Assembly (NCBI RefSeq): GCF_002835935.1
Contig: NZ_PJCF01000003.1
Coordinates: 310,001-374,000 of the forward strand
Direction: 5' to 3'
DNA length: 64,000 nt
DNA from: Paraglaciecola sp. MB-3u-78
GTDB taxonomy: Bacteria; Pseudomonadota; Gammaproteobacteria; Enterobacterales; Alteromonadaceae
Notes under the pieces: generated by a model
Seen by the model: the letters and a program-made list of their open reading frames with translations, nothing else
Database searches by the model: none
Told to the model about the DNA's origin: nothing
In this document: positions 1 through 8,375 of the stretch, piece by piece
Layout of the letters: each line of letters opens with the position of its first letter
Numbering within the stretch: position 1 is the first letter of the stretch
Translations under genes and position numbers: made by a program

Positions 1-306
1 AGACATGGCAAGAAAACGATGCATTTCAGCTTCTTGTTGCAGATCCTCAGGGATAAATGCAGGCGCATATTTGCGTGCTAAATAAATGAGGATTGAAATT
101 GAGTCATGCACAATGGCATCTCCATCTTCAATAACGGGCACTACTCCCAAAGGATTAAGACTGAGAAATGGTGCTTGTTTATGTTCTCCCGCTGGGAGAT
201 CAACGTGGACAATTTGGTGCGCAATACCTGCAACACTTGCGAATAATTGTACTCGATGAGCATGACCCGAAAGTGGGAAGCTGTGAATACGAATGGCATT
301 TGACAT
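1..306 (-). CDS. Glutathione S-transferase, N-terminal part (runs off window start)
   Basis: The minus strand encodes about 102 residues starting MSNAIRIHSFPLSGHAHRV and continuing past the window edge. The thioredoxin-like GST N-terminal domain is recognisable: an S-x-H-x-H-R segment after the first beta strand, then the cis-proline and glutathione-binding stretch NPLGVVPVIEDGDAIVHDS at about residues 51-69. GSTs conjugate glutathione to electrophiles or act as peroxidases in the cytosol; the substrate cannot be told from this half. The ATG at 304-306 has a good upstream AGAGGAA (313-319). It diverges from a LysR gene, so control by that regulator is likely. The C-terminal helical domain lies outside the window. 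Confidence 0.88.
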   Translation of the reverse strand, partial: MSNAIRIHSFPLSGHAHRVQLFASVAGIAHQIVHVDLPAGEHKQAPFLSLNPLGVVPVIEDGDAIVHDSISILIYLARKYAPAFIPEDLQQEAEMHRFLAMS

Positions 307-370
307 AATGTGTTCCTCTATTGAATGATTACTGGGTGAGAGGAAATAATAGGCACTGCTTGATTTAAAG

Positions 371-387
371 ACAATATACTATATTGT
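371..387. promoter_or_regulatory. Perfect 17-bp palindrome, candidate LysR operator
   Basis: ACAATATA-C-TATATTGT is a perfect inverted repeat with one central base, in the short space between the divergent GST and LysR genes. LysR-type regulators usually bind dyads in such shared regions. It overlaps the first possible upstream TTG at 384, which argues for the later GTG start of the regulator. Binding is inferred. Confidence 0.5.
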
Positions 388-437
388 TGAAACATTATCT
401 CCATTATGAATATAATAATTGGCGGCAGGGGATTATT

Positions 438-1319
438 GTGGATACGATTGATAGTATGCGTATTTTTGTTGCTGTGGCGGGGCAAAAATCGTTTACCGCG
501 GGGGCAAAGCAGTTAGGTATTAGCACTAACTTGGCGAGCAAACATGTGCGGCAACTAGAAGTACGTTTGGACGCACAACTGTTCCATCGTACTACTAGGC
601 GTGTCACTTTAAGTGATACCGGTCTAGCGTATTTTGAGCGCTGTGTGTTATTGCTAGATCAATTTGATGAGTTGGAAGATTTGGTGCATGAGCGTCAATC
701 TGAATTAGCCGGGCCAATTCGAATTACAGCGCCGACAGGGTTTGGCGCGGGGGAATTGGTAGAGGCAATTCGTCCTTTTCAAATAGCACATCCCAAGGTG
801 TCTATTAATCTGCATCTCTCCGATCAACATGTGGATATGTTAAATGGAGGTTTTGACCTAGCGATCCGTTTTGGCCCTCTACAAAATTCCACCCTTATCG
901 CCCGTAAGTTACTCACTATGCGATTAGTGGTGGTGGCATCTCCCGAATATATCCGGGCATTTGGTGAACCACTACATCCAAGTGCACTGTCGACCCATAA
1001 TTGTTTGCGACAAATATCATCATCAGACCCAGAGCATTGGGGATTTACTATAAATGGAAAAATACAAAAATTTCTTGTTAGCGGATCTTTTACTGCAAAT
1101 TCACCTCGTGCCATCGCGAATATGGCGGCAGGGGGATTAGGCATTGGTCGTTGCCCGCTTTACACGGCTGACCCTTTTCTTAAAAGTGGTGAGTTAGTAG
1201 CTTTGTTTGAAGACAAGACCGCAAATGAATTTAATTTATATGCTGTGTACCCTTCGAGTCGCCATTTAACGGTTCGAATTAGGAAGTTGATAGATCACTT
1301 GGTGCAGGTGCTTTTGTGA
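438..1319 (+). CDS. LysR-family transcriptional regulator
   Basis: Reading from the GTG at 438 gives about 293 residues, the usual LysR length. The N-terminal winged helix-turn-helix (IDSMRIFVAVAGQKSFTAGA, then ISTNLASKHVRQLE and LFHRTTRRVTLSDTG) is clear. The C-terminal substrate-binding domain includes GPIRITAPTGFGAGEL and the typical LAIRFGPLQNSTLIARKL. The reading frame is open from 384, but GTG 438 is preceded by GGCAGGGG at a proper distance and gives the canonical VDTIDSMRIFV start. It is transcribed away from a GST gene and most likely controls it and itself in response to a small molecule; the effector is unknown. It resembles the one-gene-neighbour regulators of the CrgA/DsdC-like group. 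Confidence 0.9.
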   Translation: MDTIDSMRIFVAVAGQKSFTAGAKQLGISTNLASKHVRQLEVRLDAQLFHRTTRRVTLSDTGLAYFERCVLLLDQFDELEDLVHERQSELAGPIRITAPTGFGAGELVEAIRPFQIAHPKVSINLHLSDQHVDMLNGGFDLAIRFGPLQNSTLIARKLLTMRLVVVASPEYIRAFGEPLHPSALSTHNCLRQISSSDPEHWGFTINGKIQKFLVSGSFTANSPRAIANMAAGGLGIGRCPLYTADPFLKSGELVALFEDKTANEFNLYAVYPSSRHLTVRIRKLIDHLVQVLL

Positions 1320-1470
1320 TAGTTGTTAACCTGAGATCTGCTTAAGCAATAATTATAGAGTTATGCTCTAGGTCAGTTATATTTAGACATGGCTTGTTTT
1401 CTTTTTAGCAATAAGCCATTAATACTGCGATGCCTTGAGTGCTCGATAAATTAAATATTTATTAGTGGGT

Positions 1471-1507
1471 CGCTTTATAATTGAATCCAAGTTTCAATTA
1501 TAAAGCG
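1471..1507. repeat. 15-bp perfect inverted repeat at the broken end of an IS remnant
   Basis: CGCTTTATAATTGAA (1471-1485) is followed after 7 bases by its exact reverse complement (1493-1507). One arm belongs to the IS982-type transposase coding remnant (the KRFIIET region); the other looks like an inverted copy created where the element was broken. It could fold as a strong hairpin. Confidence 0.7.
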
Positions 1508-1764
1508 CTTTGAGAACATAGCCCGATCCCACAACGACATTGCTTTGGTTTTCATGTTTTGCGAACGGTTTTGATGCGCCTGTCACATGTGTCGAATAAG
1601 TCGGCTTCTAAGACTTTATTCAAATAGCCTTTATCGCCATACAATTGATCCGTTTACCCCCTTGCTAATTCACCCACGGCTTGGGTGTCATGAACATTTC
1701 CCGTTGTGACCTTCGCAGTAACAATTTCATATTGATGGTTGACGGTTAAGTGGAGTTTGAAGCC
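1493..1764 (-). pseudogene. IS982-family transposase remnant
   Basis: Reading the minus strand from 1764 gives GFKLHLTVNHQYEIVTAKV, TGNVHDTQAVGEL, then after an in-frame TAA, DQLYGDKGYLNKVLEADLF and, after another stop, pieces matching the IS982 pattern of a K-x-K-x-M-x-L-W-D stretch followed by RFIIET. These blocks are the DDE catalytic core region of IS982-type transposases. There are at least two in-frame stops, no N-terminal part and no C-terminal part, so it cannot be active. Only about 90 of the usual roughly 290 residues remain. Identification rests on remembered family motifs. Confidence 0.7.
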
Positions 1765-1883
1765 GATTACTCAAGGGGTAATAAACGGGGGATACGTTTT
1801 TGCGCTGGAGCCGATGATGGACTGGGACAATAATGCTTGCAGACCTAAATTAATGGTGGCAAAAACAAATATCACTTATGCAA

Positions 1884-2399
1884 TTAGTTAGATTTTCGCG
1901 CTTCAAACGCTTTTTGATTAATTTTGGAAATATCAACAAAAGCCTCATTTGCTACTAATACACTCATGGAATAATGTGCAATTTTCCATGTGTTGTTTTG
2001 CTTTGTTACTACACCCGTGCCTCTAAACCGGCCCCATTTTTTCGACACAATAATTTCATCCAGCCAAGCGGTTTGGCCATCATCTGCAAAATTAATATGA
2101 CGCTCGACCGATGTGTATGTCCAACCTGTACCCTCTTTGAAACGCTCTTTCACATATTCATCTAAGGTGATGGGTCGTGTCCATCGCTCCCAATCGTCTG
2201 TTCCCATAAATACACCGGTAGGAGTAAAAGAACCTAAATAGCCGTCTAGGTCGGCTTGGCTAGCGGCATAGTGAAGACCGTCCATTAACTGACTAATGGC
2301 CTGATTTTCTGTTGTTGTTTGTATTTTGTGGTCCTGGGCAAAACTCATGACTGTTAAAGAGCATATTATGAGTAAAAGTCCGGCTAAATATCGCTGCAT
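1884..2399 (-). CDS. Secreted NTF2-like (SnoaL/DUF4440-type) protein
   Basis: A 171-residue protein with a clear signal peptide (about residues 1-21, MQRYLAGLLLIICSLTVMSFA). The rest has the layout of the NTF2-like fold: helix ISQLMDGLHYAASQADLDGY, then LGSFTPTGVFMGTDDWERW, a linking helix (LDEYVKERF), and beta strands ending in RGTGVVTKQNNTWKIAHYSMSV. Such domains act as small hydrolases, isomerases or ligand binders, or protect other enzymes; the substrate is unknown. It probably works in the periplasm. It lies just downstream of a truncated TonB receptor on the same strand, so it may once have shared a transcript with it. Confidence 0.75.
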   Translation of the reverse strand: MQRYLAGLLLIICSLTVMSFAQDHKIQTTTENQAISQLMDGLHYAASQADLDGYLGSFTPTGVFMGTDDWERWTRPITLDEYVKERFKEGTGWTYTSVERHINFADDGQTAWLDEIIVSKKWGRFRGTGVVTKQNNTWKIAHYSMSVLVANEAFVDISKINQKAFEARKSN

Positions 2400-2455
2400 A
2401 TATTTTTATCCTTTATAGAAATTGGCTACTGGTAAGCCAGTAGCCAAACAATTAT

Positions 2456-2782
2456 TTAATAGTGACCACGAAAGGTGATGCCAATAGAACGCGGGTTGAC
2501 GCGTATACTTGCTGGTGGATCAAATGGTGGGCGGCCAATTGCCCGAACTACACCATCGTCATCAAACAAGTTGTTTGCAAATAAAGACACTTCATAGTCT
2601 CTAAACCTAACACCGACACGCAAATTGGCAACAGTATAAGCGTCCATTTCTCTATAATTGGGCTCATTTACATTAAATTCTGTTGCTCGGTCTCCGGTAT
2701 ATTGGAGATTAAACCAAACAAAACCCATGTAATTTTCAACGAGGGGCTGCTCGTATTCGGAACTAATCGCACTATGCCAGTC
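2456..2782 (-). pseudogene. TonB-dependent receptor, C-terminal fragment
   Basis: About 108 codons remain. They encode the last beta-barrel strands: EQPLVENYMGFVWFNLQYTG, the N-L-R-V-G-V strand, YEVSLFANNLFDDDGV (the typical NLFD turn), and the end ITFRGHY with terminal aromatic residue. An in-frame TAA at 2783-2785 blocks the frame upstream, and the plug and most of the barrel (normally 650-800 residues) are missing. The nearby Met (2726-2728) is an internal residue, not a real start. This is a decayed outer-membrane importer. Confidence 0.75.
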
Positions 2783-2790
2783 TTAGAGTC

Positions 2791-2820
2791 TGCACCAAAT
2801 AATGTTCCTTGCTTGGTGCA
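2791..2820. repeat. 8-bp inverted repeat upstream of the TonB fragment
   Basis: TGCACCAA (2791-2798) and TTGGTGCA (2813-2820) form a stem with a 14-nt loop. It sits at the point where the TonB-receptor reading frame is broken, so it may mark a deletion or old insertion junction, or be the terminator of the AsmA-like gene read from the right. Confidence 0.4.
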
Positions 2821-2884
2821 GGCTCTATTTAAAACAACCCACTAATTTATAAGTTCTACCCATCTTTAGTGATGGATATTAACC

Positions 2885-3667
2885 TCAACTGAATAGATCT
2901 TTGAGCTTATCGTTAGCTTTTTCTAACAACTTATCCTTTTGTTTATTAAGTTCTTCTTTGGCTTTTTTCTTAGCCTCGTCTTCTAAGCGTTTTTTTGCTT
3001 CAGATTTAGCTGCAGCAATCACGTTATCGAGCATGGCTTGAACCACAGCCACTCCCACTTGATCTGCTGGCATGCCATTGGGTTGGCCAATAGAGCCTGC
3101 ATTGAAGGTGGGTAAGGTCACCTCATACTCTTTTGTCTCAATATTAAGATCGCCAGTAGGTAGTTTTTCAAAATTGAGCTTAAGGCGAACATTACTGACT
3201 GTTATGTTTTCAACAATAACCAAAGGATTGGCCACGTCTTGTGATGTGGGTGCCGGTTCATTTTTAGTTTTTGGCAGATTGGCGGCCAAATTGTTTTTCA
3301 GTACTATCAGGTTACCCTTGCCATCTTTGTCTACTTCATAAAGAATTTCTGGTGCATGGATGCTAATTGTCTGTATCACATAAGGTTCATTGATCACTTC
3401 GCCTAAGTCGAGAGTGATCGCATTGACACTGAACGCGTCTTGATTACTGAAGCCTTGGGGATTTTTTATATCTAGATCACTGATGGTCATTCGTCCATCA
3501 GTCAATGCCAAGTCTACCTTGAAGACTGACACAGTGGTTCCCAGATACTTACTCCCTTGTTGTTCTATTTGCGCACGAATAAAATCGCCCGCTCCGCTCA
3601 ACATATACCAAGCACTACCTGCAATCAGCAGCACTATCAAAGCAAAAATCCCTAGTCCTTTTTTCAT
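2885..3667 (-). CDS. AsmA-like membrane-anchored periplasmic protein
   Basis: A 260-residue protein with an N-terminal signal anchor (GLGIFALIVLLIAGSAWYML, about 4-23). Residues 40-110 follow the AsmA/DUF748 pattern: a beta-rich repeat with LTDGRMTISDLDIKNPQGFSN, then AITLDLGEV and ISIHAPEILYEVD. The last 50 residues are a charged coiled coil (AKSEAKKRLEDEAKKKAKEE and on). AsmA-like proteins sit in the inner membrane facing the periplasm and are linked to lipid or outer-membrane homeostasis. It is much shorter than E. coli AsmA (about 617), so it is a one-module member. The Met start at 3665-3667 is followed by MKKGLG, a normal signal-anchor start. No operon partner is visible. Confidence 0.7.
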   Translation of the reverse strand: MKKGLGIFALIVLLIAGSAWYMLSGAGDFIRAQIEQQGSKYLGTTVSVFKVDLALTDGRMTISDLDIKNPQGFSNQDAFSVNAITLDLGEVINEPYVIQTISIHAPEILYEVDKDGKGNLIVLKNNLAANLPKTKNEPAPTSQDVANPLVIVENITVSNVRLKLNFEKLPTGDLNIETKEYEVTLPTFNAGSIGQPNGMPADQVGVAVVQAMLDNVIAAAKSEAKKRLEDEAKKKAKEELNKQKDKLLEKANDKLKDLFS

Positions 3668-3907
3668 GAAATACTCTTTTAGCTATTTAGTTAAACCTAT
3701 TATTGTATCAGAACTTCTGAATTACCCAATTAACTCTTAGCTGATTACCAACCCACTTGTAATAAGTGTAATGTTAATGTCAGTAATCGAAACGTTAAGT
3801 TTTAAAGTGTGTGGCAAATTTTGAATGTGAGTATGACTAGGTTTATACTGCTTGCTGGTAAGAAACCACCTACATCCTTTTTTGTTATTGAGCTCGGAAG
3901 GCAGAAC

Positions 3908-4435
3908 ATGAAAACAATTATTTTTACGCTAGTCGCTGTACTTTTATCCGCTATTTTTGCGCCATCTTCAAAGGCATCAGAAAATGCTCTAGATGCCCCG
4001 TTATCAGATTTGAAAAATTATCACGTTGATACACCCAATATGGTCAGCTCGGGAATGCCGAATCAAGGACATTTTGAAACCCTTAAGGCCTTGGGTGTCA
4101 CTAAGGTTATTGATTTATTACCTGGAGATAGAAAAGAAGAATCAAGCTTAATGAATGAGCTGAATCTAACCTATTATAATATTCAAGTTGAGTGGGACAA
4201 CCCGACAATTGAAAATTTTCGCGAATATATATTAACAATGAAACAATTTAATAAGAGTGAGGGGATAACACTAACCCATTGCCGCTTAAATTGGCGTGGT
4301 GCAGTATTTACATATTTATATCGTGTGACTCAATTGAAGGAATCTGCAGAACTTGCCAAGGAGGACATGTTGGCAATCTGGGTGCCAAATGAAATTTGGC
4401 AGGGCTTTATAGACGTAGTAATTTCGAAATACTAA
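3908..4435 (+). CDS. Secreted tyrosine-phosphatase-like protein (CX4R type)
   Basis: From the ATG at 3908 the protein is 175 residues with a signal peptide (about 1-23). The open frame reaches back to 3809, but this ATG is chosen because a GGAAGG (3896-3901) precedes it and a proper signal peptide follows. The fold pattern is that of small bacterial dual-specificity phosphatases: GMPNQGHFETLKALGVTKVIDL, then the P-loop THCRLNWRGAVFTYLYRV. Cys125 and Arg130 are four residues apart, as in the DUF442/beta-lactamase-hydrolase-like phosphatase group, rather than five as in classic PTPs; the loop also lacks the usual central Gly (Asn instead). Periplasmic location is implied. Activity is not certain. 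Confidence 0.7.
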   Translation: MKTIIFTLVAVLLSAIFAPSSKASENALDAPLSDLKNYHVDTPNMVSSGMPNQGHFETLKALGVTKVIDLLPGDRKEESSLMNELNLTYYNIQVEWDNPTIENFREYILTMKQFNKSEGITLTHCRLNWRGAVFTYLYRVTQLKESAELAKEDMLAIWVPNEIWQGFIDVVISKY

Positions 4436-4803
4436 CGGGTGGTGTCAACCTAAATTGTTTAGCGTGTTCACTTTGTTCTTAAGCACCTCTTGGTGACCAC
4501 TAAGATGTTTGGGAGGCAAACTATTACTCACGAAGTGCCTAGCTAGTGTTTCTAGCTTTAGCTTTTATCATCCTAATAGCTGAACTACCAAAGCATTTAA
4601 TAAATAGTAATACAATGATTTAGAACATAATATGACTGTAATATTAGTGTAGTAAATTTGATTCGATCGCAATGCAGGGCATGAATAATTTTTTATGCTA
4701 AGAATGTCTCCTTTGTCATGAAATATAAATCATGAAATAAAAATGGAGGACCCATGGTCATTAGAGGGGATAACTAGATCAATAATAATAATACAGGAAT
4801 CAC
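4436..4803. other. Non-coding interval
   Basis: AT-rich spacer between the phosphatase-like and DinB-like genes. It holds a small CACC/GGTG hairpin near 4485-4497 that could end the upstream transcript. I see no gene, RNA or longer repeat. Confidence 0.4.
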
Positions 4804-5325
4804 ATGCTCAATCATGCCATAACACTTGAAGACCAATTAGAAACTGTGCAACAGGCAAAGGCGTATCTGCTGGGTTTATCAGCTGAAAATTATCAAGTGG
4901 TGATTAAACCTCATTTTGCTAGCAGCGCTGGCGCTCATATGCGGCATATATTAGATCATTATTTAGCCTTAAAAGATGGATTAAACCAAGGGCTGATTAA
5001 TTACAATAAACGCAATCGTTATTCTAGTGTTGAATCTTGCCCGCAGACGGCCTTGTTACAGTGGCAAAAAGTAGAGCAGTGGCTAAAAGAAGTCAGTCAA
5101 CTAGATACTGATATGTCCCTTACCGTAGTATGTGAGACTTCCGTAAATAAAACGCAAAATACTCAAACCCAATCGACTTTAGCCCGTGAGTTGGTTTTTG
5201 TCTCAAGTCACGCAGTCCATCATTTTTCTTTGTTAGCAGTGATAAATTCTTTGTTAGGTAATAAAGATGAAATCAACTTTGGGATCGCACCCAGCACTGC
5301 TACCTATGTGCGTCAACAAGCTTAG
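4804..5325 (+). CDS. DinB-fold protein
   Basis: A 173-residue cytosolic protein. The N-terminal half has the DinB/YfiT four-helix signature: SSAGAHMRHILDHYLALKDGL, with the first metal-ligand His in the MRHILDH helix, and the second pair in LVFVSSHAVHHFSLLAVI at about residues 136-153. The spacing of the three His residues fits the divalent-metal site of the family. Members include bacillithiol or mycothiol transferases and proteins without known substrate; in Gram-negatives the role is usually unknown. The ATG has AGGA just upstream (4793-4799 region). It stands alone. Confidence 0.75.
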   Translation: MLNHAITLEDQLETVQQAKAYLLGLSAENYQVVIKPHFASSAGAHMRHILDHYLALKDGLNQGLINYNKRNRYSSVESCPQTALLQWQKVEQWLKEVSQLDTDMSLTVVCETSVNKTQNTQTQSTLARELVFVSSHAVHHFSLLAVINSLLGNKDEINFGIAPSTATYVRQQA

Positions 5326-5495
5326 TCGCACCGTCATAAATACCAAATCATTTTAAGTCGTTCATCCAATCAAATATTGACTCTGGTATTTCTTAGGCTC
5401 TTAAAAGGGCGGAGTATGTAGCTGGTAATTGCCTAACAAAGCGCGGATAATTGTCTTTAATTATTTTGCCAAGTATTTGTTATAAGGATTTTTCC

Positions 5496-5831
5496 ATGAG
5501 CGATTTACCCCAATGTCCACAGTGCGACTCCACTTTCACCTATGAAGATAGAGATATGTACGTGTGTCCAGAATGTGCTCATGAATGGTCACAATCTGGC
5601 GAAGTAAACGAAGACGAAAAAGTAATCAAAGACTCAAACGGTAATGTACTAACTGACGGCGATACTATTACCGTGATCAAAGATCTCAAAGTGAAAGGTT
5701 CGTCTGCTGTTGTTAAAGTAGGCACTAAAGTGAAGAATATTCGTTTGGTAGATGGCGATCATGATATCGATTGTAAGATTGATGGGATAGGTGCCATGAA
5801 GTTGAAGTCTGAGTTTGTTAAAAAGGTATAG
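5496..5831 (+). CDS. yjdM: YjdM (PhnA) zinc-ribbon protein
   Basis: From the ATG at 5496 the product is 111 residues, the normal YjdM length, starting [20 protein letters not shown]. Two CxxC pairs (CPQC and CPEC, near residues 7-10 and 27-30) make an N-terminal zinc ribbon; the C-terminal domain is the SH3-like PhnA domain ([39 protein letters not shown]). An upstream extension to 5451 is open, but AAGGA precedes 5496. Despite the old name phnA it is not phosphonoacetate hydrolase; its role is unknown. It stands alone. Confidence 0.9.
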   Translation: MSDLPQCPQCDSTFTYEDRDMYVCPECAHEWSQSGEVNEDEKVIKDSNGNVLTDGDTITVIKDLKVKGSSAVVKVGTKVKNIRLVDGDHDIDCKIDGIGAMKLKSEFVKKV

Positions 5832-5982
5832 TGCCAATTCTACGAATTAAAGTGTCGAACCAAGTGGGCGCTGATTTCTGACAAGATATTAGCGCACTTC
5901 GTGAGCAAATAATGCCTTCTTTTCTTGGGCAATCTTAGTGTTACTCAATGGCACACCTTTAATGTAAGCTGAAGCTAATGTA

Positions 5983-6219
5983 ATGTTTGTTCAGACAATT
6001 AAGCAGGTGAAGACCATGCACTTAAGTGCAACAGCGGTGGTCTTTGTGAACATAGCGTTTGCTGAAATAACGCAGCGTTTTTGGGAAGAAATATATCAAG
6101 ATGCCGGTGTTAATTACGTTTTTTTTGAGTCAGAAGAACAGACACGAGTTTGGTTACAAAGCGTATTGAAAAGCGCGACCAATAATAATCTTGTGCATCA
6201 GTCATCCACATCATTTTAG
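5983..6219 (+). pseudogene. Short ORF, possible remnant of an STAS/SEC14-like protein
   Basis: Seventy-eight residues. The middle (LSATAVVFVNIAFAEITQRF, then AGVNYVFFESEEQTRVWLQS) looks like the C-terminal half of small SpoIIAA/STAS-like proteins, which end in a strand, helix, strand and the EEQxxxWL helix. The N-terminal half of that domain is missing, and there is no convincing ribosome binding site. It may be a remnant or a chance frame. Confidence 0.3.
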
Positions 6220-6417
6220 CCATTAAATGCCACCGTAAATTAGCCACTGCCCAGCTCGTTAGATTGAGCAATCCGAACCTGTAAGCTATGCCATACGGCT
6301 GTTCGGGTTACTCTTGCAAAGCACAAAAAGTTTCACTTGATCTATTGTTCTAACAAAATAAGCACTTATCACGCAGTGATCGACTAAAAACGAGAAGATA
6401 AAAGCAAAATAATTTAA

Positions 6418-6526
6418 ACCACAGGGAACAAGAGGTCACAGAGGTAAAAAGTGTATGTTTTTTTCCTTCCTTCCTTCCTTCCTTCCTTTCCTCTGTGCAG
6501 CGACCGCGCTCCTTTTCCTCTGTGGT
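6418..6526. repeat. CCACAGAGG-type inverted-repeat element with TTCC microsatellite
   Basis: Nested inverted arms are present: ACCACAG (6418-6424) with CTGTGGT (6520-6526), and CACAGAGG (6437-6444) with CCTCTGTG (6490-6497). Between them lies TTCC repeated six times (6463-6486). The arms look like a dispersed extragenic palindrome; the tetranucleotide run is a slippage-prone microsatellite. It is downstream of the broken TonB receptor and contains no gene. Confidence 0.65.
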
Positions 6527-6621
6527 AAATAAATTTTATCTTTTAGCTCGTATCACGCAATGACCAGCTTCGTAGCCTAAATACTAAAAAGTGCTGGCTG
6601 GTTTACAGCACTCATCAGGAC

Positions 6622-7782
6622 TTACCAAAGCAGTGTGAAATTAGCGCTCAACTCACGGCCTGTTTCGTAAAGTCTTTCTCCCACTGCTACATCTGTTTCG
6701 GCAACACAATTAATGCCACCAAGGTGTGTTTGATAGATTTTATCAAACACATTTTTAGCGGAAAAAGAGACACTTATATTTTCATTGAACCGGTATTGAG
6801 ATGACAGATTGATTATTCCGGCACCTGCGCTGGGAGACTCATTTTGTATCTCTGATACCTGTTGCTGAGATGCAAGTAGTTGTGACTCTATGGATAATGT
6901 CAGATTTTCATCGCGCCAATGTAATTGTGTTATCAAGCTAGCAGGAGCAATGCGATATAACGGTTGGTTAAGGTCATCTCGGGTCCCTCGAACCCAACTC
7001 GCGGTCATACCTAGGTCAATTCTATTTGTTAGTTGGGCAGTCATTAATACATCGGCTCCCCAAATTGTGGCATCGGTATTTTGCCATTGCAGTGGTGAAC
7101 TACCACTCATCATGGTGGACACCATATTGGCTACTGCATCTTCAGAGGGGCTACCCACAATGTAATCTTGAATCGATTGATAGAAAATCCGTGGTGCAAT
7201 AGTTAATTGGGCACTTTGATAGCTAAACCCAAGATCGACTTGGTTGGCCGTTTCCTCATTTAATGCAAGGTTACCTAAATAATTATTGCCATCAGCAAGA
7301 CCTGCCGAAATACCAAGGGGCATCAATATATTTTATGTCCATCGCTAATGCTGGCGTACCACTGTCGTTAGTATTAACACGTTGATAAACCCCATGTAAA
7401 AGGTGTTGTCCGTGACGAAGACCTAGCTCTGTGCCAAATCCAGAGCGAGAGTAAAAACTATTTGGCACCTCTAAGCTGCGGGCATCCTCTACCTGATCAC
7501 GTTGTTGTTTTAAACCATTTATACTGGCGAATATTGTATCTGTAGCGTAACCAAGGTTCCCATTAATGCTCATTCCGGGTAGTCGGCGCAAACTATCTCG
7601 ATAGTCTGCCGAGCTATCGGTTAGTGCTTGTATATCAAGTTTCAGTGTAGAAGTTTCTTGATGGCCGAGTACTTCAATTGTCTCTAGGTCATCTGTTTGC
7701 TTAGCTTGGGCGGTTATAGTACGGTACTCAAAGTGCCGATAACGGCCAATACGTATGCCGCTGAAACGTTGTGTTTATTCAT
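6622..7782 (-). pseudogene. Copper-type (OprC/PcoB-like) TonB-dependent receptor, decayed
   Basis: The N-terminus starts at 7780-7782 (MNKHNVSAAYVLAVIGTLST), and the signal region breaks frame before QTDDLETIEVLGHQETS. A second open piece (7292-7591) reads RRLPGMSINGNLGYATDTIF, and a third (6622-7326) reads PLGISAGLADGNNYLGN through the barrel strands to a terminal aromatic residue (FTLLW). The plug after GMSINGN is cut out: it normally continues with the GLYGDR-type plug. About 385 codons remain of roughly 680. The RRLPGMSINGN and AGLADGNNYLGN blocks are typical of the copper receptor OprC/PcoB-like group. There are at least two frameshifts and one large deletion. Confidence 0.7.
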
Positions 7783-7865
7783 TGTTATTCTCTTGAACTA
7801 CGGCGCTTGCGCGCACAAAATTATCAATACCAGTTTGCACTGGTAAAATGTTGTTAGTTATTTAT

Positions 7866-8266
7866 TCAAGAAAAAACAGGAGGGCCGCGAGAGTGGGCTT
7901 TTTGATAGGGATAGGCAGTGTAAGGCTGTTGCGCGAGTCTAACTAATCTGGCTCGATAGCTAACAAACTGAGCAAGTCCATCATGATCCAAAGGCGGGAT
8001 AATATTTTTGAAGTCAGACAGGACATTGTCAGGACACAGGTTTTTAATGTCTATGTCAAAGGCTTCTTCAGGGGCATTCACAAAAACAAAGTGGTTAGTT
8101 TGGGCCGTTTTAGATAACGAAATCCATTTCATTTCTTGCCGGTACAGATCAGTTCTATGTCATTAAAACTTTGCAGACGCAACTTTGCTAACTGTTGAAC
8201 AGCAAGCGTAAGCCGCCTTGCAGCAACATTACCAGACACAGGAAATAGCAAAATTTATGCTTCAAT
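7866..8266 (-). pseudogene. DUF2946-like small protein, decayed
   Basis: The only intact piece (7866-8132, 88 codons) ends AYPYQKAHSRGPPVFS, a tail common in small secreted proteins encoded just before TonB receptors. Upstream, two other frames give KHKFCYFLCLVMLLQGGL (a signal peptide) and VQQLAKLRLQSFNDIELICT (the ICTG-type motif), so two frameshifts (near 8205 and 8135) split a protein of about 130 residues. DUF2946 proteins often accompany copper-type TonB receptors; here both partners are broken. The family assignment is from memory of the pattern. Confidence 0.5.
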
Positions 8267-8375
8267 GAAAAGATGAATGGACTTCCTTTTAGAACTTAGA
8301 AACAGTGTACAAACGCAACACTTTTATCTCAACTTTTTTATACATGGGATTGATTCATATCAGAGTTTTGCCATT

